Source: Flavimarina sp. Hel_I_48 (GTDB taxonomy: Bacteria > Bacteroidota > Bacteroidia > Flavobacteriales > Flavobacteriaceae). Taken from it: a stretch of 64,000 nucleotides of DNA. Where the stretch lies: contig NZ_JPOL01000002.1 in the NCBI RefSeq assembly GCF_000733945.1, positions 1,675,001-1,739,000 of the forward strand, read 5' to 3'. Below, piece by piece: positions 16,942-25,177 of the stretch. The notes under the pieces are model-generated. The model did no database searches, was not told the origin of the DNA, and worked only from the letters and a program-made list of their open reading frames with translations. Position numbers and translations under genes: made by a program. The first letter of the stretch is position 1, and every line of letters begins with the position of its first letter.

Positions 16942-18278
16942 CTTGTAAACGTTAAACGCTGACCATGGCGCTCATCTGTAACTTTAAAGTTTCTATATGC
17001 CAGTTTACCGTTTACAAACGTATGGCTGATCCTTGACTTAAAGGTGCTGCCCTCAAAAGGGGACCATTTTGATTTGTAAAGAATATTGTCTTTTGTAACC
17101 GTCCAGGGATTGTTAAGGTCCACGAGTACAAGATCTGCGTGATATCCTTCCTGTATGAAACCACGTTTTTCGATCTGGAAAAGTATTGCAGGGTTGTGGC
17201 ACATTTTTTCAGCAATTTTTTCCAGGGAAATTTTACCCCTATGGTACATCTCAAGCATTGCCGGAAAGGCATGCTGTACCAAGGGGCCGCCGCTGGGAGC
17301 ATCCAGGTATTTATTCTTTTTCTCTTCCAGTGTATGCGGTGCGTGGTCTGAAGCGATCACATCAATACGGTCTTCCAGCAATGCTTTCCAAAGACCTTCG
17401 CGGTCTTCTGCCGTCTTGATTGCGGGGTTCCATTTGATAAACGTTCCCTTTTCCCTGTAATCTTCATCACTAAACCAGAGGTGGTGTATACACACTTCTG
17501 CTGTGATTTTCTTGTCCTTTAAGGGCTTTTTATGGTCAAAAAGCTTGGTTTCTTTTGCCGTGCTTAAATGGAACACATGCAGACGTGCCCCTGTTTTCTT
17601 TGCAAGGGCTACAGCGCGTGAAGAAGAGAGATAACACGCTTCTGCACTACGTATGGTAGGATGCAGGCCAATGGGAATATCCTCCCCGTAACGCTCTTTA
17701 TAGGTTTCCAGGTTTTCCCTGATCGTTTTCTCATCTTCACAATGCGCAGCAATCAAAAGATTTGTACTCTTAAAGATTTTTTCAAGAACCTGCTCATCAT
17801 CTACCAGCATATTGCCCGTAGAACTTCCTAAAAATAATTTTAGGCCAGCAACCTTGAGCGGATCCAGTTTTTTTATCTCTTCAATGTTATCGTTTGTGCC
17901 GCCAAACATGAAAGAATAATTGGCATAAGCCGACTTTGCTGCCAGATCAAATTTTTCCTCCAGTTTTTCTATCGTAGTAGTCTGGGGGTTTGTGTTTGGC
18001 ATTTCGATAAACGAGGTGATACCACCGGCCACAGCCGCCATTGACTCACTTTTTATGGTCGCCTTATGGGTAAGTCCCGGCTCCCTAAAATGAACCTGAT
18101 CATCAATAATACCAGGGAACAAATGTTTTCCTTCGGCATCAAAAATCTGTACGTCAGGGCTTTTTGCGCTCACCGTGGCACTCACTTCTTTAATAATGCC
18201 CTGTTCTATATAAACATCGCCGCGCATGATCTTGCCGCCGTTTACGATCTGTGCATCCTTAATCAGAATTTTTTCCAT
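16938..18278 (-). CDS. pyrC: Dihydroorotase (PyrC, allantoinase-like class)
   Basis: Zinc amidohydrolase that closes carbamoyl-aspartate to dihydroorotate in pyrimidine synthesis. 446 residues. First metal motif DDQVHFREPG near residue 60-69; carbamylated Lys region GLKLFLGSSTG; further metal His in AAHCED and HVFHLSTA; catalytic Asp in VIASDHAPHT. This is the long class related to allantoinase, common in Bacteroidetes. It is the middle gene of a likely leftward operon: the mannosyltransferase ends 8 bp upstream and the DUF4296 lipoprotein overlaps downstream. Confidence 0.94.
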   Translation of the reverse strand: MEKILIKDAQIVNGGKIMRGDVYIEQGIIKEVSATVSAKSPDVQIFDAEGKHLFPGIIDDQVHFREPGLTHKATIKSESMAAVAGGITSFIEMPNTNPQTTTIEKLEEKFDLAAKSAYANYSFMFGGTNDNIEEIKKLDPLKVAGLKLFLGSSTGNMLVDDEQVLEKIFKSTNLLIAAHCEDEKTIRENLETYKERYGEDIPIGLHPTIRSAEACYLSSSRAVALAKKTGARLHVFHLSTAKETKLFDHKKPLKDKKITAEVCIHHLWFSDEDYREKGTFIKWNPAIKTAEDREGLWKALLEDRIDVIASDHAPHTLEEKKNKYLDAPSGGPLVQHAFPAMLEMYHRGKISLEKIAEKMCHNPAILFQIEKRGFIQEGYHADLVLVDLNNPWTVTKDNILYKSKWSPFEGSTFKSRISHTFVNGKLAYRNFKVTDERHGQRLTFTR

Positions 18279-18286
18279 TATAAATC

Positions 18287-19018
18287 TTAAATCTCGTAAT
18301 TGCTAAATAAGCTCTTAAATTTCATTCTCAATACTCCAAAAACAGCCTCAGAAATTATACCTGTGTTCATCTTGCTGGTACCTCTCGTTCGGTCTACAAA
18401 AATAACAGGAATCTCCTCAATTTTAAAACCCAATAAATGGGTCTTGAACTTCATTTCGATCTGAAAGGCATATCCAACAAATTTTATCTTGTCCAGATTG
18501 ATCTTTTCCAGGATTTCCCTACGGTAACAAATAAAGCCAGCGGTGGTATCGCTGATTTGCATACCTGTTATAAAGCGTACATATTTTGACGCAATATAAG
18601 ATAACAAAACACGTCCCATGGGCCAATTCACTACGTTAACACCTGTTTTATAACGAGAACCTATCGCCAGGTCTGCCCCGTTTTTTACGCAAGCGTTATA
18701 CAGACGTATCAAATCATTCGGCGCATGTGAAAAATCGGCGTCCATTTCAAAAATAAAGGCATAGGGCCGTTCCAGCGCCCATTTAAAACCTGCTATATAC
18801 GCAGTGCCCAGCCCACTTTTACCCTTTCTGCAAATCAGGTGCAGACGGTCCTTAAATTCCTCCTGCATGCCCTGAACGAGCATTGCGGTGCCGTCTGGCG
18901 AATTATCATCTACGACAAGGATATCAAATTTGCGCTGCTGCGCAAAAACGTTGCGCACCAGTTTTTGAATATTTTCAGCTTCATTGTAAGTAGGTACAAT
19001 GACGAGACGGTTTGTCAT
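18287..19018 (-). CDS. Polyprenol-monophosphate mannosyltransferase-like GT2
   Basis: 243-residue GT-A glycosyltransferase of the DPM1 type, which transfers a sugar from a nucleotide donor to polyprenyl phosphate at the inner face of the cytoplasmic membrane. Motifs: VPTYNEAENI (donor site, about 8-17), VVDDNSPDGT, the metal-binding EMDADFSHAP, and a long amphipathic C-terminal segment. No transmembrane helices, as in the soluble DPM1 subtype. It heads the leftward group with pyrC and DUF4296, and is divergent from DUF4271-hemD. Confidence 0.9.
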   Translation of the reverse strand: MTNRLVIVPTYNEAENIQKLVRNVFAQQRKFDILVVDDNSPDGTAMLVQGMQEEFKDRLHLICRKGKSGLGTAYIAGFKWALERPYAFIFEMDADFSHAPNDLIRLYNACVKNGADLAIGSRYKTGVNVVNWPMGRVLLSYIASKYVRFITGMQISDTTAGFICYRREILEKINLDKIKFVGYAFQIEMKFKTHLLGFKIEEIPVIFVDRTRGTSKMNTGIISEAVFGVLRMKFKSLFSNYEI

Positions 19019-19075
19019 TTACACGCTATATTTATGGCAAATGTACTTATTTAGAATTTTACTTCTTTGCCCAGT

Positions 19076-19108
19076 TTTGTAATTACTGCCTAATTTATAG
19101 TAATTTTG
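19076..19108 (+). promoter_or_regulatory. Bacteroidetes-type promoter for DUF4271-hemD
   Basis: TTTG (19076-19079) and TAATTTTG (19101-19108) are separated by 21 bp, close to the Bacteroidetes -33/-7 arrangement. Transcription should begin about 19114, which rules out the ATG at 19012 as start and supports TTG at 19129. Confidence 0.65.
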
Positions 19109-19128
19109 CAGCCTCTAGCCCTAACGCA

Positions 19129-19794
19129 TTGGAAGCGATTACCCGAAATGTCATTTCACAAGACTGGTTTACCATTATCCTGGTGGTATGCATGGCACTA
19201 CTTGCCATAACACGTTATGCCTACGAGCGCCGCTTTATAAACTTTATAGGGGTTATAGGTAGCGATAAATATCTAAAAAAAAGTGGTAAAGATAGATTTC
19301 AGGATCCATTTAACCTGATGCTTTTTACGGTTCAGTTACTTTCAATATCTGCATTTATCTACATTATATTAACGCGTTTTGATTATACGCTATCATTAAG
19401 TTCAGAGATTTTGTTTCTTCGGGTCATCGTATGTTATGGTCTTTTTATAGGAATTAAATTTTTGATGGAGCGCATCGTGGCCGTACTCTTTGACGGTGAA
19501 GAAATATTGCGGCCGTATCACTACGATAAACTGGTGTTCCGTAATTTTTTTGGGATGTTGCTGCTTCCGGTCAATGCCCTTTTTGCCTATAGTTTTGTAC
19601 CGGGCAAAAACATGGTCATAGGCATAGTGGTTTTCTTCGTTTTAGTCAATGCGCTGAGCCTTGTAAGTATCGTGAGAAGATATGAAAAATTGATAATCAA
19701 CAATTTGTTTTATTTTATTTTGTACCTTTGCGCCCTTGAAATTGCACCTTATTTAATTTTGTACAAGCTGCTTAGCACTTATATACTGCGATAA
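19129..19794 (+). CDS. DUF4271 membrane protein
   Basis: About 221 residues with five to six transmembrane helices; sequence features include YERRFINFIG and RDPFNLMLF-like segments and a C-terminal ILYLCALEIAPYLILYK. It belongs to the DUF4271 group that is typically next to a uroporphyrinogen-III synthase-like gene in Flavobacteriia, as here (hemD begins 14 bp downstream); a membrane role linked to heme or envelope is not established. An upstream ATG at 19012 exists but lies inside the divergent mannosyltransferase gene and upstream of the promoter, so TTG 19129 is preferred. Confidence 0.8.
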   Translation: MEAITRNVISQDWFTIILVVCMALLAITRYAYERRFINFIGVIGSDKYLKKSGKDRFQDPFNLMLFTVQLLSISAFIYIILTRFDYTLSLSSEILFLRVIVCYGLFIGIKFLMERIVAVLFDGEEILRPYHYDKLVFRNFFGMLLLPVNALFAYSFVPGKNMVIGIVVFFVLVNALSLVSIVRRYEKLIINNLFYFILYLCALEIAPYLILYKLLSTYILR

Positions 19795-19808
19795 AAAAAT
19801 ACATGTTT

Positions 19809-20558
19809 ATGAAGGTAAAGACAATTTTGGTATCTCAGCCAGAACCTAAGATTGAGAATTCCCCCTATTTTGATTTACAAGAAAAAAAACGCGTTAAAAT
19901 TGATTTTATCCCATTCATCCATGTAGAAGGTATGTCTGGCAAAGAAGTACGCCACCAGAAAGTAGATCTAAAAGATTATACTGCTATTATACTTACGAGT
20001 CGTAATGCGGTAGACCATTTTTTTAGGATTGCCGAAGAAATGCGCTATAAAGTACCCGATAGTTTGAAGTATTTTTGCCAAAGCGAAGCTGTAGCTTATT
20101 ACCTACAAAAATATGTGGTTTACCGCAAGCGGAAGATCTATGTAGGTAAACGGACTTTTGCAGAAATGGCGCCCATTCTGAAGAAATATAAAACAGAGAA
20201 GTTCCTGCTTCCTTCTTCAGATGTCATGAAGCCTGAAATTCCAGAAACTTTAGATGAACTCAAGATCAATTACAGACAGTCCACTTTTTACAGAACGGTG
20301 GTAAGTGACCTTTCGCATCTTAAGGACGTGACCTATGATATTCTCGTATTTTTTAGCCCCAGCGGAATCAAATCCCTATTTGAAAACTTCCCGAATTTCA
20401 AGCAAAATGATACGCGTATAGCCGTTTTTGGTAGTTCTACCATTCATGCTGCTAATGAAGCCGGACTAGAAATAAATATTAAAGCACCTACTCCGGAAAC
20501 ACCATCCATGACAATGGCGCTTGAAAAATATATTGACGAGATCAATAATAAAAAGTAA
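19809..20558 (+). CDS. hemD: Uroporphyrinogen-III synthase-family protein
   Basis: About 249 residues with the two-domain HemD layout. Conserved patterns are ILTSRNAVDHFF (about 62-73), the linker YVGKRTF near 117, and DILVFFSPSGIKSLFENF near 178-195. HemD closes the linear tetrapyrrole hydroxymethylbilane to uroporphyrinogen III for heme synthesis. The family is weakly conserved and this Bacteroidetes branch may have a different or additional job. ATG 19809 (MKVKTILVSQPEP) is chosen over ATG 19803. Second gene after DUF4271, ended by a terminator. Confidence 0.85.
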   Translation: MKVKTILVSQPEPKIENSPYFDLQEKKRVKIDFIPFIHVEGMSGKEVRHQKVDLKDYTAIILTSRNAVDHFFRIAEEMRYKVPDSLKYFCQSEAVAYYLQKYVVYRKRKIYVGKRTFAEMAPILKKYKTEKFLLPSSDVMKPEIPETLDELKINYRQSTFYRTVVSDLSHLKDVTYDILVFFSPSGIKSLFENFPNFKQNDTRIAVFGSSTIHAANEAGLEINIKAPTPETPSMTMALEKYIDEINNKK

Positions 20559-20593
20559 GCCTATTTTAGTCTAAATAATGCCTTAAAAGCATA

Positions 20594-20620
20594 AAAAACG
20601 CCCCTTTCCGGGGCGTTTTT
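20594..20620. terminator. Bidirectional intrinsic terminator between hemD and pckA
   Basis: Stem AACGCCCC / GGGGCGTT with a 4-nt loop (TTTC), an A-run on the left and a T-run on the right, so it can stop both the hemD transcript and the convergent pckA transcript. Confidence 0.88.
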
Positions 20621-20659
20621 CTGTTTAAATATGCATTTTTATTGAACTATTTTCGGGGA

Positions 20660-22270
20660 TTAACCCAGTGGCGGTTGGCCATTCATGATATCCTCACTGG
20701 CGTACTGTTCAAACTTTTTAAAGTTCTCTTTAAAAGCTGCAGCGAGCTTATGTGCGGTCTTATAATACATCTCATCATTATTCCAGGTTTGTCTGGGGCT
20801 TAATACCGCATCGGGAACGCCTGGACAGGTTCTGGGTTGTGCAACACCAAAAACCGAATGGATGTGATAGCCTTCCTTAGTATATTCCCCCAGGTCGCCG
20901 CGCATGGCAGCGTGAATCATGGCGCGGGTATATTTTAATTTCATACGTTTTCCCACACCATAAGCACCACCGGTCCAGCCCGTATTCACAAGCCAGACAT
21001 TTACACCGGCCTCTTTCATTTTTGAACGGAGCATTTCTGCGTATTTTGTAGGGTGCAAGGGCATAAATGGTGCACCAAAACATGCAGAAAAAGAGGGAAC
21101 CGGTTCATTTACGCCTGCTTCGGTGCCTGCAACTTTTGCGGTATAACCGCTTATAAAATGATATGCGGCCTGGCCAGGGGTAAGTTTTGAAATGGGAGGG
21201 AGCACGCCAAAAGCATCTGCGGTAAGAAAGAAAATATTCTTGGGATTTTTCCCTACCGAAGGTTTTTTAATGTTGTCTATATAATCTATGGGATAGCTCA
21301 CCCGTGTGTTTGGCGTTATGGAAGTATCCGTAAAGTCAACATTGCCCTTACTGTCCAAAACTACGTTTTCAAGAAGTGCGCCTTTTTGGATTGCGTTAAA
21401 AATATCGGGTTCTTCTTCTTCAGAAAGGTTGATAACCTTAGCATAGCAACCGCCTTCAAAGTTAAAAATGGAGTTGTCTGGCGTCCAGCCGTGTTCATCA
21501 TCACCTATAAGCTGGCGCTGCGGATCTGCAGATAGCGTGGTTTTTCCGGTTCCCGAAAGACCAAAGAAAATAGCGCTCTCCCCATTCTCACCCACATTTG
21601 CAGAACAGTGCATGGGAAGCGTGTTCTTTTCGGTGGGAAGTATAAAATTAAGTGCTGAAAATATTCCTTTCTTTATTTCCCCGGTATAGCCGGTCCCACC
21701 AATGAGTATTGTTTTCTGGGTGAAATTGAGAATGGCAAAATTCTCCTGTCGCGTGCCATCCAGTTCAGGATCTGCCTTAAATCCCGGTGCGTTTAGGATT
21801 AACCAGTCTTCTTTAAAGTTAGTCAACTCCTCTTCGCTGGGACGTAAAAACATGGTATAGGCAAAGAGGTTAGACCAGGGATATTCATTAATAACCCGTA
21901 TGCCTGTTTTATAATTCTCATCTGCACAAGCAAAAGCATCACGTACGTAGAGTTCCCGTTCAGATAAATAAGTGGTCATCTTCATACGCAAACGCTCAAA
22001 TTTTTCTTTGTCAAAAGGAATATTTACAGCACCCCACCATACGTTTTCACGGGTTTTGTCATCAATGACAATAAAACGGTCTTTTGGTGATCGTCCTGTA
22101 AATTTACCGGTATTTACGGCAAGAGCTCCAGATGAAGTTTCGCGGCCCATCCCTTTTTCTAAGGTGATATGGTGCAATTCATCTGCACTTAACTGGTAGT
22201 GTACTTTAGCTCTTTCAATGTTATAATGCTCTAACGAAATCGTTTTCGTAATCTGGGGGTTTAATTCCAT
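20660..22270 (-). CDS. pckA: Phosphoenolpyruvate carboxykinase (ATP)
   Basis: Converts oxaloacetate and ATP to phosphoenolpyruvate, the entry step of gluconeogenesis. 536 residues, normal length. Key sites: RSPKDRFIV, the PEPCK kinase-1a P-loop GLSGTGKTTLS (about 250-260), metal-binding LIGDDEHGW, and NTGWTGGAYGVGKRMKL. Monocistronic: a terminator lies downstream, and its 85-bp upstream region holds three copies of the 7-mer TAGCTAT. It is convergent with hemD and followed (upstream) by a DUF423 gene in the same direction. Confidence 0.97.
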   Translation of the reverse strand: MELNPQITKTISLEHYNIERAKVHYQLSADELHHITLEKGMGRETSSGALAVNTGKFTGRSPKDRFIVIDDKTRENVWWGAVNIPFDKEKFERLRMKMTTYLSERELYVRDAFACADENYKTGIRVINEYPWSNLFAYTMFLRPSEEELTNFKEDWLILNAPGFKADPELDGTRQENFAILNFTQKTILIGGTGYTGEIKKGIFSALNFILPTEKNTLPMHCSANVGENGESAIFFGLSGTGKTTLSADPQRQLIGDDEHGWTPDNSIFNFEGGCYAKVINLSEEEEPDIFNAIQKGALLENVVLDSKGNVDFTDTSITPNTRVSYPIDYIDNIKKPSVGKNPKNIFFLTADAFGVLPPISKLTPGQAAYHFISGYTAKVAGTEAGVNEPVPSFSACFGAPFMPLHPTKYAEMLRSKMKEAGVNVWLVNTGWTGGAYGVGKRMKLKYTRAMIHAAMRGDLGEYTKEGYHIHSVFGVAQPRTCPGVPDAVLSPRQTWNNDEMYYKTAHKLAAAFKENFKKFEQYASEDIMNGQPPLG

Positions 22271-22273
22271 ATT

Positions 22274-22344
22274 TAGCTATTTAATAAGATTAATAGGGGC
22301 TAAAAGTAGCTATATTAAACTATAAAAAAACTTAAAATAGCTAT
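22274..22344 (-). promoter_or_regulatory. Three TAGCTAT repeats upstream of pckA
   Basis: TAGCTAT occurs at 22274-22280, 22307-22313 and 22338-22344, spaced 33 and 31 bp, about three helical turns. The core TAGCTA is palindromic. The region is AT-rich, so chance is possible, but helically phased copies before a carbon-regulated gene could be operator sites. Confidence 0.3.
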
Positions 22345-22355
22345 ATTTCAAGCAT

Positions 22356-22742
22356 TTAACGCTTTACAAAAGTATATAGCAATATTCCCCAGGAAACCAT
22401 GAGTAAAGCTCCGCCCAGCGGGGTAAGAAGTGCGATAGCCGAAAAATCAATTTTTGTAGCCTCCTGGGTGGCCAGTAAGTAAATAGATCCAGAAAACATC
22501 AGAATGCCAATGAGCAGCAGGTAGTATAGGGTTTTTTTGCGTTTTTCAGAACATTCCAAAATTCCGCCAAGAAGAAGCAAAAGAAGCGCATGGTACATTT
22601 GATAACGCACACCGGTTTCAAACGAGGCGACGGCATCAGCGTTTACCAATTGCTTTAAACCATGGGCGCCAAAAGCACCCAGTAAAACTGCCGTGCCGCC
22701 AAAAATACTTCCTAAAATGAGCAATTTTCTGTTCATATTCAC
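22356..22742 (-). CDS. DUF423 small membrane protein
   Basis: 128 residues, four transmembrane helices. GGTAVLLGAFGAHGLK near residues 15-30 and VRYQMYHALLLL near 45-56 are typical of the DUF423/YgdD family, whose biochemical role is unknown. Two in-frame ATGs lie at the start (MNMNRK); either could be used. It may be co-transcribed with pckA downstream, although the 85-bp gap suggests otherwise; it is divergent from the saccharopine dehydrogenase gene. Confidence 0.88.
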   Translation of the reverse strand: MNMNRKLLILGSIFGGTAVLLGAFGAHGLKQLVNADAVASFETGVRYQMYHALLLLLLGGILECSEKRKKTLYYLLLIGILMFSGSIYLLATQEATKIDFSAIALLTPLGGALLMVSWGILLYTFVKR

Positions 22743-22806
22743 TATTTAATGCCTTTTGATTTCGCTAACTTCGTTCAATCGCCTTACAAAAATACAATAC
22801 CTGCAC

Positions 22807-24177
22807 ATGAGAAACATACTTATTATAGGTACCGGGAAATCTACTTCACAACTGGTGGATTATCTTTTACAACATGCCGAAAATCAAGAACTACAAATTA
22901 CCCTGGCGGATAAATCACTGGAGCAGGCTCAAAAACTTGCCGGCAATCACCCACGGGCATCTGCTATAGAACTCGACATTTTTCAGGAGCTGCAGCGAGA
23001 GGAAGCCATCGCCAATGCTGATATTGTGATCAGTATGTTACCGGCACGATTTCATATTAAAATTGCCGAAAACTGCATCAAGCTGGGCAAAAGCCTCGTG
23101 ACTGCATCGTATGTAAGTGAGGAGATGCAAAACCTTGATGAAGCGGTGAAGGAAAAAGGCCTTGTATTCATGAACGAGATAGGTCTGGATCCCGGTATTG
23201 ACCACATGAGCGCCATGCAGGTCATAGATCGCATACGGGATGAAGGTGGGAAACTACTTTTATTTGAATCTTTTACCGGCGGTCTTGTCGCGCCAGAAAA
23301 TGATACCAATCTGTGGAACTACAAATTCACATGGAACCCCCGCAACGTGGTTTTAGCAGGTCAGGGCGGTGCGGCAGAATTTATTCAGGAAGGGACTTAT
23401 AAATACATTCCGTATCAGCGTTTGTTCCGTAGAACGGAATTTCTGGATGTGGAAGGCTACGGAAGGTTTGAAGGTTATGCGAATAGAAATTCACTTAAAT
23501 ACAGGGAAATTTATGACCTTAAAGACGTTTTGACCCTGTACCGCGGCACCATTCGCAGGGTGGGTTTTTCCCGCGCGTGGAATGTTTTTGTTCAACTGGG
23601 CATGACCGATGACACGTACCACCTGCAACATACTGAATCCATGAGCTACAGGGAATTTACTAATCTCTTTTTGCCCTACTCGCCCACAGATTCAGTAGAA
23701 TTGAAACTTCGGCACAACCTTAAAATTGAACAGGACGATCTCTTGTGGGATAAATTGCTTGAACTGGACCTGTTCAATACGCAAAAAAGTATAGGACTCA
23801 AAAACGCGACCCCGGCAGAATGTTTGCAAAAAATCCTGGAAGAAAAATGGTCGCTGTCGCCAGAGGATAAGGACATGATCGTGATGTACCATAAATTTGG
23901 CTATGAGATCAATGGCGAGAAAAAACAAATAGATGCCACTATGGTCATTGAAGGCAAAAACGAAATCAATACCGCAATGGCAAAAACCGTGGGACTGCCC
24001 GTAGGGATCGCAACTTTGCGCATACTTAACGGAAAAATCACCAAGCCAGGAGTAAAAATCCCCATAACCCGTGAAGTTTATGGTCCCATTTTAAAAGAAC
24101 TGGAAACCTACGGAATTGTATTTCAGGAATATGAAAAACCTTATCTAGGCTACAATCCGGATCGTTTGAATGGGTAA
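22807..24177 (+). CDS. Saccharopine dehydrogenase-family protein
   Basis: About 456 residues. N-terminal NAD(P)-binding Rossmann fold (MRNILIIGTGKSTSQLVDY), followed by ADIVISMLPARFHIKIA and the saccharopine dehydrogenase signature NEIGLDPGIDHMSAM near residues 130-144, then the C-terminal domain ending in GYNPDRLNG. In lysine metabolism this family makes or breaks saccharopine; in bacteria without that pathway related enzymes act on carboxynorspermidine or other adducts, so the substrate is uncertain. The 17 codons before ATG 22807 are judged non-coding. An Lrp-type regulator lies downstream after a repeat region. Confidence 0.9.
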   Translation: MRNILIIGTGKSTSQLVDYLLQHAENQELQITLADKSLEQAQKLAGNHPRASAIELDIFQELQREEAIANADIVISMLPARFHIKIAENCIKLGKSLVTASYVSEEMQNLDEAVKEKGLVFMNEIGLDPGIDHMSAMQVIDRIRDEGGKLLLFESFTGGLVAPENDTNLWNYKFTWNPRNVVLAGQGGAAEFIQEGTYKYIPYQRLFRRTEFLDVEGYGRFEGYANRNSLKYREIYDLKDVLTLYRGTIRRVGFSRAWNVFVQLGMTDDTYHLQHTESMSYREFTNLFLPYSPTDSVELKLRHNLKIEQDDLLWDKLLELDLFNTQKSIGLKNATPAECLQKILEEKWSLSPEDKDMIVMYHKFGYEINGEKKQIDATMVIEGKNEINTAMAKTVGLPVGIATLRILNGKITKPGVKIPITREVYGPILKELETYGIVFQEYEKPYLGYNPDRLNG

Positions 24178-24289
24178 AATTACCTTCAAATAGTAACCAA
24201 AACAGTCAAAAAACGCTCTATTTTACCGAATTTCATTACTTTTAGCTTATATATATTAAAGAGAATTTTATGCCTTTGAAACGAATCTT

Positions 24290-24557
24290 GCGTTAGGGAT
24301 TGCAGTGGCTCTTTTAGCCCCTACCGGGAGGAAGCCTTTTTGTGAGGCACGAGCAAAAAGATTGAAACGTAAAGCCCGTCCCGCAGGGAAACGCCCAAAA
24401 CCAATAAGAAAGTCAAATAATCAGGCTGCTACAGATTCCGCGTTAGGGATTGCAGTAGCTCTTTTGGCCCCTACCGGGAGGAAGCCTTTTTGTGAGGCAC
24501 GAGCAAAAAGATTGAAACGTAAAGCCCGTCCCGCAGGGAAACGCCCAAAACCAATAA
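24290..24557 (+). repeat. Two tandem copies of a ~118-bp structured intergenic repeat
   Basis: Copy 1 at 24290-24407 and copy 2 at 24440-24557 start with GCGTTAGGGATTGCAG and end with ACGCCCAAAACCAATAA; they differ at only two positions that I can see (24307 G/A and 24316 A/G equivalents). The period is exactly 150 bp. Inside each copy CTTTTxGCCCC... and ...GAGCAAAAAG, CCTACCGGGAGG and CCCGTCCCGCAGGG show hairpin potential. I recall similar intergenic repeats (GGATTGCAG...AAAGCCCG) from other Flavobacteriia, from memory only. Because 150 is divisible by three, a basic GTG-initiated ORF runs through both copies, which I treat as an artefact. The remainder of the 447-bp gap (24178-24289) shows nothing further. 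Confidence 0.85.
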
Positions 24558-24624
24558 AAAAACCAAAAAGTGGCCCAAGGCTAAAAGTACGTTTGAAAAA
24601 ACCCGTTAAAAGGATAGAAAGAAG

Positions 24625-25095
24625 ATGAAAATTGTAAACGAAGCGATAAATATAGATGGGATAGACAAGATCATCCTACGCGAACTCATGGAAGATGCAC
24701 GTACCCCTATTCTTGAAATTGCACGCAAAGTAGGTATTTCTGGAGCAGCCATTCATCAGCGACTTCGTAAGTTAGAAGCTTCCAAGCTTATAAGTGGTTC
24801 CCGTTTTATTATTGATGCAAAAGTCCTGGGTTATACCACGACCGCGTTTGTAGGTATCTATCTTGACCGCGCCATGAGCAATCCACGTGCGGTAAAACAA
24901 CTTGAAGAAATCCCCGAAGTATTGGAATGTCATTACACGACCGGTAACTGGTCTGTATTCATAAAGATCTTATGTAAAAACAATGAGCATCTTATGCATT
25001 TGCTGAACAAGAAAATACAGGCCATTGAAGGAGTTTCCCGTACCGAAACATTTATATCCCTCAACCAGCAGATTGAGCGGCAGATTAAATTATAA
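24625..25095 (+). CDS. Lrp/AsnC-family transcriptional regulator
   Basis: 156 residues. The N-terminal helix-turn-helix (DGIDKIILRELMEDARTPI, then VGISGAAIHQRLRKLEA at about 38-55) precedes the RAM/AsnC ligand-binding domain (VGIYLDRA ... VLECHYTTGNWSVFIKILCKN). Such proteins sense amino acids and regulate amino-acid metabolism. The location after a saccharopine dehydrogenase gene suggests, but does not prove, lysine or branched-chain amino-acid sensing. It is preceded directly by the tandem repeat, so its leader RNA may contain those structures. Confidence 0.94.
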   Translation: MKIVNEAINIDGIDKIILRELMEDARTPILEIARKVGISGAAIHQRLRKLEASKLISGSRFIIDAKVLGYTTTAFVGIYLDRAMSNPRAVKQLEEIPEVLECHYTTGNWSVFIKILCKNNEHLMHLLNKKIQAIEGVSRTETFISLNQQIERQIKL

Positions 25096-25177
25096 ATAAA
25101 TCCATCACTTTTATTCCATATAAAAAGAGTCTTTTACACTCCTTTTTTTATCTTTTTAGGATCAAAATCTCCCAAAA

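Noticed and set aside
19012..19131. Upstream ATG for the DUF4271 gene
   Set aside because: It overlaps the divergent mannosyltransferase start and lies upstream of a good -33/-7 promoter, so it would not be on the transcript.
24290..24557. CRISPR array
   Set aside because: Only two copies of a long (~118-bp) unit with a ~32-bp gap and no cas genes.
24305..24628. Basic 107-residue ORF overlapping the lrp start
   Set aside because: It lies entirely in the tandem repeat, starts at GTG inside copy 1, and is open only because the 150-bp period is a multiple of three. The nucleotide sequence is conserved between copies, including hairpins, which is more in line with a structured repeat.
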